The notes under the pieces: generated by a model
What the model was told of the DNA's origin: nothing
The model's input: only the letters and a program-made list of their open reading frames with translations
Databases searched by the model: none
Program-made: the position numbers and the translations under genes
In this document: piece by piece, positions 33,999 through 47,452 of the stretch
Layout of the letters: each line of letters begins with the position of its first letter
Numbering within the stretch: position 1 is the first letter of the stretch
From: Thiothrix subterranea
GTDB lineage: Bacteria > Pseudomonadota > Gammaproteobacteria > Thiotrichales > Thiotrichaceae
Reading direction: 5' to 3'
NCBI RefSeq assembly: GCF_016772315.1
Contig: NZ_CP053482.1
Span: 1,984,001-2,048,000 of the forward strand
DNA: 64,000 bases

Positions 33999-34502
33999 CT
34001 ATTTATCAAGCAGATTTTGGTTAAACGGCGGTAAAGCTTTGCTGCTCATCGTCACGAATGGAATCTTGGCTTGCAGCTTCGCAGCGGGGGTAAAGACGTC
34101 TAAAGTCGCCAACCATTCCATTCTTTCCAGCGTACACACCGGCAAAATCAGTTTGCCTTGGAATTGCGTTGCGCCGATGGATTTCAAATCGGCGTATTGG
34201 TAGCCCATGAACATATTTACGCCTTCGACCGTCAAGCGCAGATTGTTGACGTCTGCCAAACCGCTGGTGTCGACCTGCACAGTCAATTCTTCCATCAACG
34301 GAATGCTCGTGGGGTTAATGCTGAAACGTAAACGCCGCCCTTGTGCATCACTCGCCACACACGGCGCTTGGTGCAAATCACACGGGGTTTGCAGACTCAG
34401 CGCGATGATGGGTAGGGCAGTGCTAGGGCGGGTATCAAACCACCATTTGCCCGCAACCGTCAGCACAAATACGGTTATACCGATCAGCAAATACCGTATC
34501 AC
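33999..34502 (-). CDS. Conserved periplasmic protein of unknown function
   Basis: 167 residues from GTG 34502 in a GTGA overlap with xthA. One N-terminal membrane anchor (LLIGITVFVLTVAGKWW), a Cys pair in LQTPCDLHQAPCVAS that could form a disulfide, then a beta-rich domain (ELTVQVDTSGLADVNNLRLT). Proteins with this outline are widespread in Gammaproteobacteria without assigned function. Linked to xthA and prlC by tight overlaps. Confidence 0.6.
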   Translation of the reverse strand: MIRYLLIGITVFVLTVAGKWWFDTRPSTALPIIALSLQTPCDLHQAPCVASDAQGRRLRFSINPTSIPLMEELTVQVDTSGLADVNNLRLTVEGVNMFMGYQYADLKSIGATQFQGKLILPVCTLERMEWLATLDVFTPAAKLQAKIPFVTMSSKALPPFNQNLLDK

Positions 34503-35262
34503 CGTGTAAACTCCGCCACCACCGGCGTATGGTCGGAAGGCTTTTCCCAGGTGCGTGGTTCACGGTCAATCACACACGACTGACACGCATCCGCTAAGGG
34601 CTTGCTGGCAAGAATCAAATCAATCCGCAACCCGTGATTGCGCCGGAAACCACCGCCACGGTAATCCCACCAGCTAAAGCTCTTGTCAGGCTGCACAAAC
34701 TGACGGAAGGTATCGCTTAAACCCAACGCTTGAATGGCCTGCAACGCCGCACGCTCAGCAGGGGAGCAGAGGATACCTTCCCCCCACGCCACTGGGTCAT
34801 GCACATCACGGTCTTCGGGGGCAATATTGAAATCGCCCAGCACCACCAATGACGGATATAACGCGGCTTGTTGCTGTAACCAAGCAGTCACTTTCGCAAG
34901 CCAATCGAGCTTGTAAGCGTATTTGTCGGAGTCGACTTCTGCACCGTTGACCACGTACAAATTCACCACCCGAACCCCGTCGATAGTCGCGGCAAGGATG
35001 CGGCGTTGGGGATCGTCTAAATCCGGGATGTCGGTGACAATTTCGGTGGCGGGCGATTTACTCAAAATCGCCACGCCGTTATAGGTTTTCTGCCCGGCGA
35101 ATACCGCGTTGTAACCAGCCGCTTCCAGCTCTGCCAGCGGAAACTGCTCATCAACCGTTTTGGTTTCCTGAATCGCGAGTACGTCAGGTTGGGCTGCTTC
35201 CAGCCATTGCAATACGTGAGGCAAGCGTACCCGCAGCGAATTGACGTTCCAAGTCGCAATCT

Positions 35263-35266
<4 letters not shown>
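34499..35266 (-). CDS. xthA: Exodeoxyribonuclease III
   Basis: 255 residues. AP endonuclease and 3'-5' exonuclease of base-excision repair. Endonuclease/exonuclease/phosphatase motifs are present: IATWNVNSLRVRLP, LAIQETK, VVLGDFNIAPEDRDV, YRGGGFRRNHGLRIDLILAS and the terminal catalytic His in KPSDHTPVVAEF. It overlaps prlC (ATGA) upstream and the unknown periplasmic gene downstream, forming a chain gyrB-prlC-xthA-unknown. Confidence 0.95.
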
Positions 35267-39776
<4,510 letters not shown>

Positions 39777-40874
39777 TCAGTTTGCGGCAAATACTTGCCC
39801 GTGTTTCACTTGAAACACCTGCGCGTCTGCCACCCAATTCTTCAGGGGTTGGTAGTGTGTGCCGGTTATGATTAATTGTTGCTGCGTCGTGCGCAGGGTA
39901 TTGTACAACGCTTGCTGGTTTTGCTCATCCAGTTCTGATGCCAAGTCGTCGATGGCGATTATACCGCGTTTTGTGGCGTTATCCGCAATGGCATGACTTT
40001 GCGCTAACAATAAAGCCACCGCGAGTACTTTAAGCTGCCCGCGTGAGGCAATGCGTAAGGCGGGAACGCCTTCCAGCAAGATGTGCAAATCCGCCCGATG
40101 TGCGCCGTAGAGGGTGAAACCTTGCTTGCATTCTTGTTCGATTTTTTCGCTTAAAAATTGCGCTATTTGCTGCTCATCTTGTGGATTAATTCCCGCCGGA
40201 AAGCCACTACTGAGCACAAGCTGTGGATAACTTACTGCGGTGAGTAACTCACCACAATCTTGCAAAGTCGTTTGTAACGCTGCTAACGCATCTACCCTGT
40301 AACGCCACAGAATCGGCTGTAAGGCGATTAACTGCCGTGTCCACTGTGGCAGCGCTTGACGTTGCTTCGGGTCGCGTAGGCAGGCATTGCGTTGCTTTAA
40401 CACCCGTTGGTAGTCCCGCCATGCCCGATTGAATTCAGCAAAGCGATAAAACGCAATCCAATCCAAAAAAGCGCGGCGTGCGGTGGGGCTACCTGTGAGT
40501 AACTCCACCGAACCGGGGTGAATGAGGGTGAGCGGAACATGGCTACTGAGTTCGGCTTGTTGTTGCACGTCAGCGTGGTTGATGCGAATGCGCGTATCGG
40601 TGGCACTTTTGGTAATGCCCAGTGGATAACTTTGCGAAATAATCCCCTGTTCCACGCTGGCAGCAACGGTGAGTTCGTTTTCCCCACGGGTAATGATTTC
40701 CGCCATCCGTGGGGTACGAAACGAACGTCCTCGCGACAATACCGCGAGGGCTTCCAGCAAACTCGACTTGCCGGAAGCGTTATCCCCATACAACACATTC
40801 GCATGTTCGCTTAATGCTAGCGTGGCGCTGTGGATAACTCGACAATGTTGAATGTTAAGACGACTTATCCACAC
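39777..40874 (-). CDS. recF: DNA replication and repair protein RecF
   Basis: 365 residues from GTG 40874. SMC-like ATPase that helps load RecA at gaps. Walker A VLYGDNASGKSSLLEAL, the signature region LRIASRGQLKVLAVALLLAQ and Walker B IIAIDDLASELD are visible. A perfect DnaA-box-like TTATCCACA (40865-40873) overlaps the start codon region. It sits 17 bases after dnaN in the conserved dnaA-dnaN-recF-gyrB order. Confidence 0.95.
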   Translation of the reverse strand: MWISRLNIQHCRVIHSATLALSEHANVLYGDNASGKSSLLEALAVLSRGRSFRTPRMAEIITRGENELTVAASVEQGIISQSYPLGITKSATDTRIRINHADVQQQAELSSHVPLTLIHPGSVELLTGSPTARRAFLDWIAFYRFAEFNRAWRDYQRVLKQRNACLRDPKQRQALPQWTRQLIALQPILWRYRVDALAALQTTLQDCGELLTAVSYPQLVLSSGFPAGINPQDEQQIAQFLSEKIEQECKQGFTLYGAHRADLHILLEGVPALRIASRGQLKVLAVALLLAQSHAIADNATKRGIIAIDDLASELDEQNQQALYNTLRTTQQQLIITGTHYQPLKNWVADAQVFQVKHGQVFAAN

Positions 40875-40891
40875 CCTACTGGTTCTCGCAT

Positions 40892-42001
40892 TTACAAACG
40901 GATCGGCATGATAACATTACGTACCGTGTCATCGTCGGGGTCGGTGAGTAACACGCTGCTTTCGGGGGCATTGCAGTGCATTCTTAGGGTTTGCCCCTCC
41001 AAATGGTTGACTGCATCCAACAGATAAGTGACGTTAAAGCCAATGCTGAAATCTTTACCGGTGTAATGCACGTCCAATTCGTCGGTAGCAATTTCTTGCT
41101 CAGGGTTATTGGCTTCGACCTTTAAGCTGTTTTCGCTCAACGACAGGCGTACACCTCGGAACTTCTCGTTGGAGAGAATGGCAACCCGATTCAACATGTC
41201 CTTGAAAGCTTTGCGATCCAAATCCACTTGAATCTGACCACCACCGGGAACGGCTGCGCGGTAATCGGGGTAACGCCCGTCTACCAGCTTGGTGGTGAAG
41301 CGTAAATTATCCAGTTGCACCCGTAGGTGGTTCTGGCTGCTTTGTACTTGTACTGGCACTTGGCAGTCATTGCGTAATAAACGTGACAGTTCCAATACAC
41401 CTTTGCGGGGCATAATCAACTGACGGCTTTGCTCCACACCGGGCATATCCGCTGTGTGGAAACACAATGCTAAGCGATGTCCATCGGTTGCTACGGTACG
41501 TACCCCATCAGGATTTACTTCCAACAGCAAACCGTTGAGGTAATAGCGCACGTCTTGATTAGCCATGGCGAATGACGACGCTTCTAACAAATGCTTCAGC
41601 GTGTTTTCTGGCAATTCCAATGTATGCACATCACCGATGTCTTCCAGTTCTGGGAATTCGCTGGCAGGTAGGGTAGCGAGTTCAAAACGGCTGCGTCCAG
41701 CGCTGACGCGGGCGCGTTTATCGGCTTGGACTTCGATATTCACAATGCTTTCGGGGGGAAGCGATTTGCAAATGTCCGCCAATTTGCGGGCAGGAATGGT
41801 GATCTCGCCGTCAGCGCCATCCATGATGGGTGCGTGAGTGGCAATTTCCAGTTCCAAGTCAGTGCCACGCCAGAAGGACTGATTGCCCTGAATGCGCAGT
41901 AACACGTTTTCCAGAATGGGCGCGGTATGACGTTTCTCGATTGCCCCCAAGGTGGCTTGCAAGGATTCGAGTAGGTGTTCACGGGTTTGGGTTAGTCTCA
42001 T
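40892..42001 (-). CDS. dnaN: DNA polymerase III beta subunit (sliding clamp)
   Basis: 369 residues, the usual size of a three-domain beta clamp. It encircles DNA and tethers polymerase. Recognisable are MRLTQTREHLLESLQATLGAIEKR (start), PILENVLLRI, FRGVRLSLSENSLKVEANNPE and the C-terminal VIMPIRL. It lies downstream of dnaA, separated by the candidate origin. Confidence 0.97.
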   Translation of the reverse strand: MRLTQTREHLLESLQATLGAIEKRHTAPILENVLLRIQGNQSFWRGTDLELEIATHAPIMDGADGEITIPARKLADICKSLPPESIVNIEVQADKRARVSAGRSRFELATLPASEFPELEDIGDVHTLELPENTLKHLLEASSFAMANQDVRYYLNGLLLEVNPDGVRTVATDGHRLALCFHTADMPGVEQSRQLIMPRKGVLELSRLLRNDCQVPVQVQSSQNHLRVQLDNLRFTTKLVDGRYPDYRAAVPGGGQIQVDLDRKAFKDMLNRVAILSNEKFRGVRLSLSENSLKVEANNPEQEIATDELDVHYTGKDFSIGFNVTYLLDAVNHLEGQTLRMHCNAPESSVLLTDPDDDTVRNVIMPIRL

Positions 42002-42226
42002 TACTTAATATATCTTAAATGTATTTAAAGAATAGTAATAATAGTAAGGCAAGAGGGAACCTGTGCATAGTTTTCTTAACCTTTTGATTACTTAGGGTGA
42101 ATTTTCACTTATCCACAGCTTAATAAGTTGTGAGTAAGTAGGCCATTTGCCTGTGGATAAGTTGTGTGTAACTTTACGGGAAAAGTTATCCACAGTTTAC
42201 CCACAAACTTATCAGGGTAGTTATCC
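42002..42226. other. Candidate chromosomal replication origin (oriC) between dnaN and dnaA
   Basis: Perfect DnaA boxes occur at 42109-42117 (TTATCCACA), 42152-42160 (TGTGGATAA) and 42186-42194 (TTATCCACA), with near matches at 42197-42205 and 42221-42229. Next to dnaN the sequence 42002-42047 is very AT-rich and contains TAG-TAA-TAA-TAG-TAA (42033-42047), the pattern of DnaA-trio unwinding motifs, followed by a G-rich run and a degenerate box (42062-42070). Boxes beside an AT-rich element in the dnaA-dnaN gap are typical of origins. The rpmH-dnaA gap is the main alternative or second part. Confidence 0.75.
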
Positions 42227-43618
42227 TCAGCTTGTTAACGTGCGAAACAGGATGCGATAGTCCTCCTCCAGCTTGGGCGTTGACTCACGCAACTCGACGA
42301 CTTTGCGGCAAGCGTGCATCACGGTGGTGTGATCACGACCACCGAATTCGTCGCCAATTTCGGGCAAGCTGTGGTTAGTCAGTTCTTTGGAAAGTGCCAT
42401 CGCCATTTGCCGTGGGCGTGCGACTGAGCGGTTGCGGCTTTTCGCATCTAGGTCCGTTACCCGAATGTTGTAGTATTGCGCCACGATTTTTTTGATGTTC
42501 CCCATGGACACCATTTTGTCTTGGCTGGCTAATTGATCGCGCAGGGCATTTTGCACAAAATCCAAGGTCACTTGTGTGGTGCACTTTAAGCGCATACTGG
42601 CAATGACCCGTTGCAATGCCCCTTCCAAATCGCGGATATTGGAGTGGAAGCGCTTGCCGATGAAAAAACTCACGTCATTGGGCAAGCGTAAGCCCGCATC
42701 CTCGGCTTTCTTGCGCAAAATTGCTACACGGGTTTCGAGATCGGGGGATTCGATTTGTACGGTTAAACCCCAATTGAAGCGCGTCTTTAAACGGTCTTCA
42801 ATGCCTTCGAGATCGCGGGGAAATTTGTCGCTGGCGAGAATAATGCGTTTCTGCCCTTCCAGCAGCGCATTGAAGGTATGGAAAAACTCTTCCATTGAAC
42901 GGTCTTTGCCCGCAAAGAATTGGATGTCGTCAATCAGCAGCGCATCCAAGCTACGGTAATGTTGCTTGAATTCTTCCATGCGTGAGTTGCGGATAGCCGA
43001 AATCATGTCATTGACGAAACGTTCGGCGTACACATAAATCACCCGTGCACCGGGGTCACATTCGAGGATGCGGTTGCCGATGGCGTGCATTAAATGGGTT
43101 TTGCCCAAGCCAACTCCACCGTAAATGAACAGCGGGTTGTAGCCGGTGTCGGCGTGATCCCCGACTTGTTGCGAGGTCGCGCAGGCAAGTTGATTGGATT
43201 TGCCTTCCACAAAATTCGCGAAGGTCATGCGCGGGTTGAGTGAATTGGCAAAGCGTTCACTGACCGGTGCTGGTTGCTGTGAATTCCAGCCACGTTCACG
43301 ATTAGGCACGTCTTCGGGTGGTTTGGATAATTGGGGGGAAGGAAACGGCGGCGGCGGCTCTTCGCGTAACGGTGGCGTGGGAACTGATGAACCAATTTGC
43401 AGCAATACATCAAATTCATTATCGCCAGTCAGAATGCGGGCGTGAAAGGCAATGCGTGGCAAATAGTGTTCGTGTACTTGTTGGAGCACAATGGTATTGG
43501 GGGCTAATAAATACAATGCCTGACGCTTTTCAATGGCGTGTAAAGCACGTAGCCAGGTGTTGATTTCACTGTTGGGGACTTCTTGTTCGAGTTGCTGTAA
43601 ACATTGTTGCCAGAGCAT
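42227..43618 (-). CDS. dnaA: Chromosomal replication initiator protein DnaA
   Basis: 463 residues from ATG 43618, which gives the normal MLWQQCLQQLEQEVPNSEIN start; an upstream in-frame extension of 23 residues is unlike DnaA. Domain I (1-90), a Pro-rich linker, the AAA+ domain (GGVGLGKTHLMHAIG, ALLIDDIQFFAGK) and the C-terminal DNA-binding domain (GGRDHTTVMHACRKV) are complete. It binds the TTATCCACA boxes found on both sides of the gene, including one 79 bases upstream of its start, suggesting autoregulation. Confidence 0.97.
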   Translation of the reverse strand: MLWQQCLQQLEQEVPNSEINTWLRALHAIEKRQALYLLAPNTIVLQQVHEHYLPRIAFHARILTGDNEFDVLLQIGSSVPTPPLREEPPPPFPSPQLSKPPEDVPNRERGWNSQQPAPVSERFANSLNPRMTFANFVEGKSNQLACATSQQVGDHADTGYNPLFIYGGVGLGKTHLMHAIGNRILECDPGARVIYVYAERFVNDMISAIRNSRMEEFKQHYRSLDALLIDDIQFFAGKDRSMEEFFHTFNALLEGQKRIILASDKFPRDLEGIEDRLKTRFNWGLTVQIESPDLETRVAILRKKAEDAGLRLPNDVSFFIGKRFHSNIRDLEGALQRVIASMRLKCTTQVTLDFVQNALRDQLASQDKMVSMGNIKKIVAQYYNIRVTDLDAKSRNRSVARPRQMAMALSKELTNHSLPEIGDEFGGRDHTTVMHACRKVVELRESTPKLEEDYRILFRTLTS

Positions 43619-43696
43619 AGAAAAGCGGTTCCAAGGTGGTTGAAACGAGGTATAAAGCACGGTGTTGGAACAGCGAATTATAGGCACGCTCCAGAG

Positions 43697-43705
43697 TTAT
43701 CCACA
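43697..43705 (+). promoter_or_regulatory. DnaA box upstream of dnaA
   Basis: A perfect TTATCCACA in the 235-base gap between dnaA and rpmH. DnaA boxes here commonly serve dnaA autoregulation, and in Pseudomonas-type genomes this gap holds the origin. Only this one clear box is visible, so I favour a regulatory role. Confidence 0.7.
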
Positions 43706-43853
43706 AGCGCAAGCTACACCCACGTGTTGATTGCGGTGTTGACAAAATCCATGCAATCCCTTAATGTGCCTCACCTTTTTAGCTGTCCGCATTCTGGGAA
43801 TTTTTTTGGAGCCGTGGCAGTGATTGACTTAATGATTTAACTGGTGACTTGTC

Positions 43854-43988
43854 ATGAAAAGAACCTTCCAACCGAGCAAAATCCACCGCGCCCGTACCCA
43901 CGGTTTCCGCGCCCGCATGGCAACGGCGGATGGTCGTAAAATATTGAGTGCGCGTCGTGCCAAAGGCCGCGCACGCCTGATTCCATAA
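43854..43988 (+). CDS. rpmH: 50S ribosomal protein L34
   Basis: 44 residues, the usual L34 size, beginning [20 protein letters not shown] and very basic. It is a small protein of the large ribosomal subunit. Its place beside rnpA and divergent from dnaA is among the most conserved arrangements in bacteria. Confidence 0.98.
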   Translation: MKRTFQPSKIHRARTHGFRARMATADGRKILSARRAKGRARLIP

Positions 43989-43992
43989 GATT

Positions 43993-44397
43993 TTGGATGC
44001 AGGTCACTCAGGAATAACCGCCTTTCCGCGTGAGGTGCGCCTAACGCGCGGGGTCGATTTCCAACGGGTATTCCAACACGGTAAACGCCTGCACGCCAAC
44101 GGTTTGAATGCCAGAGCCGCCGCTAACAGCGTCGGCTTTCCGCGTTTGGGGATGGCGATTGCCAAAAAAGCCTTGCGGCGAGCGCATGAGCGTAATCGCA
44201 TTCGGCGGCTGGTGCGGGAAAGCTTCCGTCAGCATCAAACCAGCCTGCCAGCCGTGGATATGGTGATTATGTGCCGCGCTGAGGTGCTGGCAATGAGTAA
44301 TACTGACATTTTCCAGCAACTGGAAGGTTTATGGTTGCGCCTGCACAAGCTATACTCTGCCGGTCCGGGCAGCCCCAATGAAATTGCCCTACCCTAA
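43993..44397 (+). CDS. rnpA: Ribonuclease P protein component
   Basis: 134 residues from a TTG start 4 bases after rpmH; an ATG at 43997 is out of frame. RnpA binds the RNase P RNA to process tRNA 5' ends. The RNR motif region is clear: KKALRRAHERNRIRRLVRESFR. The first dozen residues before LTRGVDFQRVFQHGKR are poorly constrained, so the exact start is uncertain. Confidence 0.93.
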   Translation: MDAGHSGITAFPREVRLTRGVDFQRVFQHGKRLHANGLNARAAANSVGFPRLGMAIAKKALRRAHERNRIRRLVRESFRQHQTSLPAVDMVIMCRAEVLAMSNTDIFQQLEGLWLRLHKLYSAGPGSPNEIALP

Positions 44398-44423
44398 CCG
44401 TCAATAACCGGATTGCTTTACCC

Positions 44424-46097
44424 ATGGATTCGCAACGTCCCTTCCTGTATCTCACCCTGCTTTTCATGCTGTTCCTGATTTGGACAACATGGCAACAGGA
44501 TCATGCACCCAAACCCCCAGTCGCTGCCGCCAGTAGTGTGACTGCCCCCGCCAGCGTTGATGGCGCGGCCCAAGAAGTTCCCGTGCAAGGCAGTGTGGCT
44601 GCAATACCGGGGCAAGCAGCGCCTGTACCGGCTGCGGATAATGGCGTGGGTCAAACCCTGACCGTGCGTACCGATACACTGGTGTTACGCATTAATACCC
44701 GTGGTGGCGAAATTTTAGAAACCGATTTGCCCACTTACCCTGTCAGTCTGGATACGCCGGATAAGCCGGTTAAAATTCTGGATTTGAATGGGCGCAATTA
44801 CGTGGCGCAATCCGGGTTACAACATCAAGTGGTGGAGGGGGTTGATGCTAAATCCCTCGCGCCAGATCACCTTGCGACCTACAGCGCTGCTCAAACCGAG
44901 TACACCTTGGCTGAGGGGCAGAATGAGTTGATCGTGCCGTTAACTTGGCAAGGCGCGAATGGCGTCAGCGTGACCAAGCGTTTTGTCTTTAAACGCGGTA
45001 GTTTTCTGGTTAACGTTGAACACGAAGTTAACAACCAATCCACCAGCATCTGGAGCGGTACCGAATACCGTCAATTGAAGCACGGTTACGCGGCAAACGC
45101 GGGTAGCCTGTTGAGCGGGGTGCAAGCCTATGTTGGCGGGGCGTATTTCCACGAAGGCAAATACACCAAGCTGTCATTTGACGATTTGGATGAAAAGCCA
45201 GTCAATGAAACCGTGAATGGCGGCTGGGTGGCGATGCAGGAGCATTACTTCCTGAGTGCGTGGATTCCGCAGCAAGATCAGGAAACGCAATACTACAGCA
45301 TGGTTCCGCAAAGCCAAGGCGTGAAAGGCTATGTATTGGGAATGCGCAGCGCCGTGCAGCAAGTCGCACCGGGGGCAACCGGGCTGTTCAAGAGTGGTTT
45401 CTATGTCGGGCCTAAAGACCAAGATATGCTGGAAAGCATTGCCACGGGGCTGGATTTAACCGTGGATTACGGTATTTTTGCCTTCATTTCCAAGCCGATT
45501 TTCTGGCTGATGCAGATGATTCATGGCGTTGTTGGCAACTGGGGTTGGACGATTATCTTCCTCACGATTTTAATCAAGCTGGCGTTCTTTTATCCATCGG
45601 CGATGAGTTACAAGTCGATGGCGAAAATGAAAGCGGTGTCACCGAAGCTCAAAGAACTCAACGATCGTTACGCGAATGATCCACAAGGCAAACAAAAAGC
45701 CATGATGGACATTTACCGCAAGGAAAAGATTAACCCGTTGGGTGGTTGTTTGCCGATTTTGATCCAGATTCCGGTGTTCATGGGCTTGTATTGGGTACTG
45801 TTGGAAAGCGTGGAATTGCGCCAAGCGTCGTGGTTGCTGTGGTACAAAGACTTGTCGATTATGGATCCGTACTTTGTATTGCCACTCATTATGGGTGCGT
45901 CAATGTGGGTACAGCAAAAACTTAACCCGCCACCGGCGGACCCGATGCAGCAGAAAATCTTCCAGTTCATGCCGATTATTTTCACGGTCATGTTCTTGTG
46001 GTTTCCTGCCGGTTTGGTACTGTACTGGGTCGTCAATAACGTATTGTCGATTGCCCAACAATGGTTTATCAATAAGAAAATTGTTGGACATGCTTAG
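44424..46097 (+). CDS. yidC: Membrane protein insertase YidC
   Basis: 557 residues. An N-terminal membrane segment (about 7-20), a Pro/Ala linker, the large periplasmic domain (about 60-340) and the conserved C-terminal insertase core (GVVGNWGWTIIFLTILIK, NPLGGCLPILIQIPVFMGLY, MPIIFTVMFLWFPAGLVLYW) give the Gram-negative form. It inserts proteins into the inner membrane alone or with Sec. It follows rnpA by 26 bases; the small yidD gene usually found here is absent. Confidence 0.97.
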   Translation: MDSQRPFLYLTLLFMLFLIWTTWQQDHAPKPPVAAASSVTAPASVDGAAQEVPVQGSVAAIPGQAAPVPAADNGVGQTLTVRTDTLVLRINTRGGEILETDLPTYPVSLDTPDKPVKILDLNGRNYVAQSGLQHQVVEGVDAKSLAPDHLATYSAAQTEYTLAEGQNELIVPLTWQGANGVSVTKRFVFKRGSFLVNVEHEVNNQSTSIWSGTEYRQLKHGYAANAGSLLSGVQAYVGGAYFHEGKYTKLSFDDLDEKPVNETVNGGWVAMQEHYFLSAWIPQQDQETQYYSMVPQSQGVKGYVLGMRSAVQQVAPGATGLFKSGFYVGPKDQDMLESIATGLDLTVDYGIFAFISKPIFWLMQMIHGVVGNWGWTIIFLTILIKLAFFYPSAMSYKSMAKMKAVSPKLKELNDRYANDPQGKQKAMMDIYRKEKINPLGGCLPILIQIPVFMGLYWVLLESVELRQASWLLWYKDLSIMDPYFVLPLIMGASMWVQQKLNPPPADPMQQKIFQFMPIIFTVMFLWFPAGLVLYWVVNNVLSIAQQWFINKKIVGHA

Positions 46098-46110
46098 AGG
46101 TTGATGTTTG

Positions 46111-47451
46111 ATGTGGAACAATCCTGACACCATCGCTGCCGTAGCCACACCGCCGGGGCGCGGTGGGGTTGGGATTATCCGACTTTCCGGCAAGCGCGTG
46201 CCTGAGCTTGCGGTTGCTATCCTTGGCTCTCTGCCCTCCCCGCGCAAAGCGGTTCACCGTTTGTTTAAAGCTGTCGATGGCACGGCCTTGGATGACGGTA
46301 TCGCCTTGTATTTCCCTGCCCCGCATTCATTCACCGGCGAAGACGTGTTAGAGCTGCAAGGACATGGCGGTACGGTGGTGCTGGATATGCTGCTCAAACG
46401 TTGCGTGGAACTGGGTGCGCGGTTGGCTCGCCCCGGCGAGTTTTCCGAACGTGCTTTCTTAAACGACAAGCTGGATTTGGCGCAAGCGGAAGCGATTGCC
46501 GATTTGATTGATTCGGGGTCGGAACAAGCAGCGCGGTCGGCGTTGCGTTCGTTGCAGGGGGAATTTTCCACGGCGGTGAATGTATTGCTCACGGGCTTAA
46601 TCGAATTGCGGGTATATGTGGAAGCGGCGTTGGATTTCCCCGATGAGGAAATCGACTTTCTGGCGGATGTCGCAGTGACTAACCGGCTGGAAAGCATTAA
46701 ACAGCAATTACACACGATCTTCCTGAAAGCGCGGCAAGGCAGTTTATTGCGTGACGGGATGCATCTGGTGATCGTGGGCAGACCCAACGCGGGCAAGTCG
46801 AGTTTGTTGAATGCCTTGGCTGGGCAGGAAACCGCGATTGTTACCGAAATTGCCGGAACCACGCGCGATGTGTTGCGCGAACGCATTAACCTTGACGGAA
46901 TGCCGCTGCACATTGTCGACACGGCTGGTTTGCGCGAGAGTGATGATCCGGTGGAAAAGATTGGCATTGAACGTGCTTGGGCGGAAATTGCTAAAGCGGA
47001 TTTGATTCTGTTACTGGTGGATGATACCCGCCATGACGAACCGGAAAATGCTGACATTCTGGCGCGTTTACCCCCTCACTTGCCGCGGATTACCGTGCAT
47101 AACAAAGTCGATTTAAGCGGCAAACTCCCCGGTAAACAGGGCGAACACCTTTACATTTCCGCCAAACAGTCGTTGGGAATTGATGCCTTACGCGCTGAGT
47201 TGAAAACGCGGATGGGTTATCAGGGCGAAGCGGAAGGTACGTTTATGGCGCGGCGGCGGCATTTGCAGGCGTTGGAGACGACGCAGGCAGCGGTGGAACG
47301 TGCTGAATTTCAGTTGCGCGAGTTCAATGCGGGGGAATTAATGGCGGAAGAATTGCGTACCGCGCAGGATACGCTAGGGCAGATTACCGGACGGTTTACG
47401 CCGGATGATTTGTTAGGTGAAATATTCTCGAATTTTTGCATTGGCAAATAA
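46111..47451 (+). CDS. mnmE: tRNA uridine-5-carboxymethylaminomethyl(34) synthesis GTPase MnmE
   Basis: 446 residues from ATG 46111. With MnmG it modifies the wobble uridine of several tRNAs. An N-terminal formyl-THF-binding domain ([22 protein letters not shown]), the G domain ([39 protein letters not shown]) and the C-terminal CIGK box with the catalytic Cys are intact. It is 13 bases after yidC. Confidence 0.97.
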   Translation: MWNNPDTIAAVATPPGRGGVGIIRLSGKRVPELAVAILGSLPSPRKAVHRLFKAVDGTALDDGIALYFPAPHSFTGEDVLELQGHGGTVVLDMLLKRCVELGARLARPGEFSERAFLNDKLDLAQAEAIADLIDSGSEQAARSALRSLQGEFSTAVNVLLTGLIELRVYVEAALDFPDEEIDFLADVAVTNRLESIKQQLHTIFLKARQGSLLRDGMHLVIVGRPNAGKSSLLNALAGQETAIVTEIAGTTRDVLRERINLDGMPLHIVDTAGLRESDDPVEKIGIERAWAEIAKADLILLLVDDTRHDEPENADILARLPPHLPRITVHNKVDLSGKLPGKQGEHLYISAKQSLGIDALRAELKTRMGYQGEAEGTFMARRRHLQALETTQAAVERAEFQLREFNAGELMAEELRTAQDTLGQITGRFTPDDLLGEIFSNFCIGK

Positions 47452-47452
47452 T

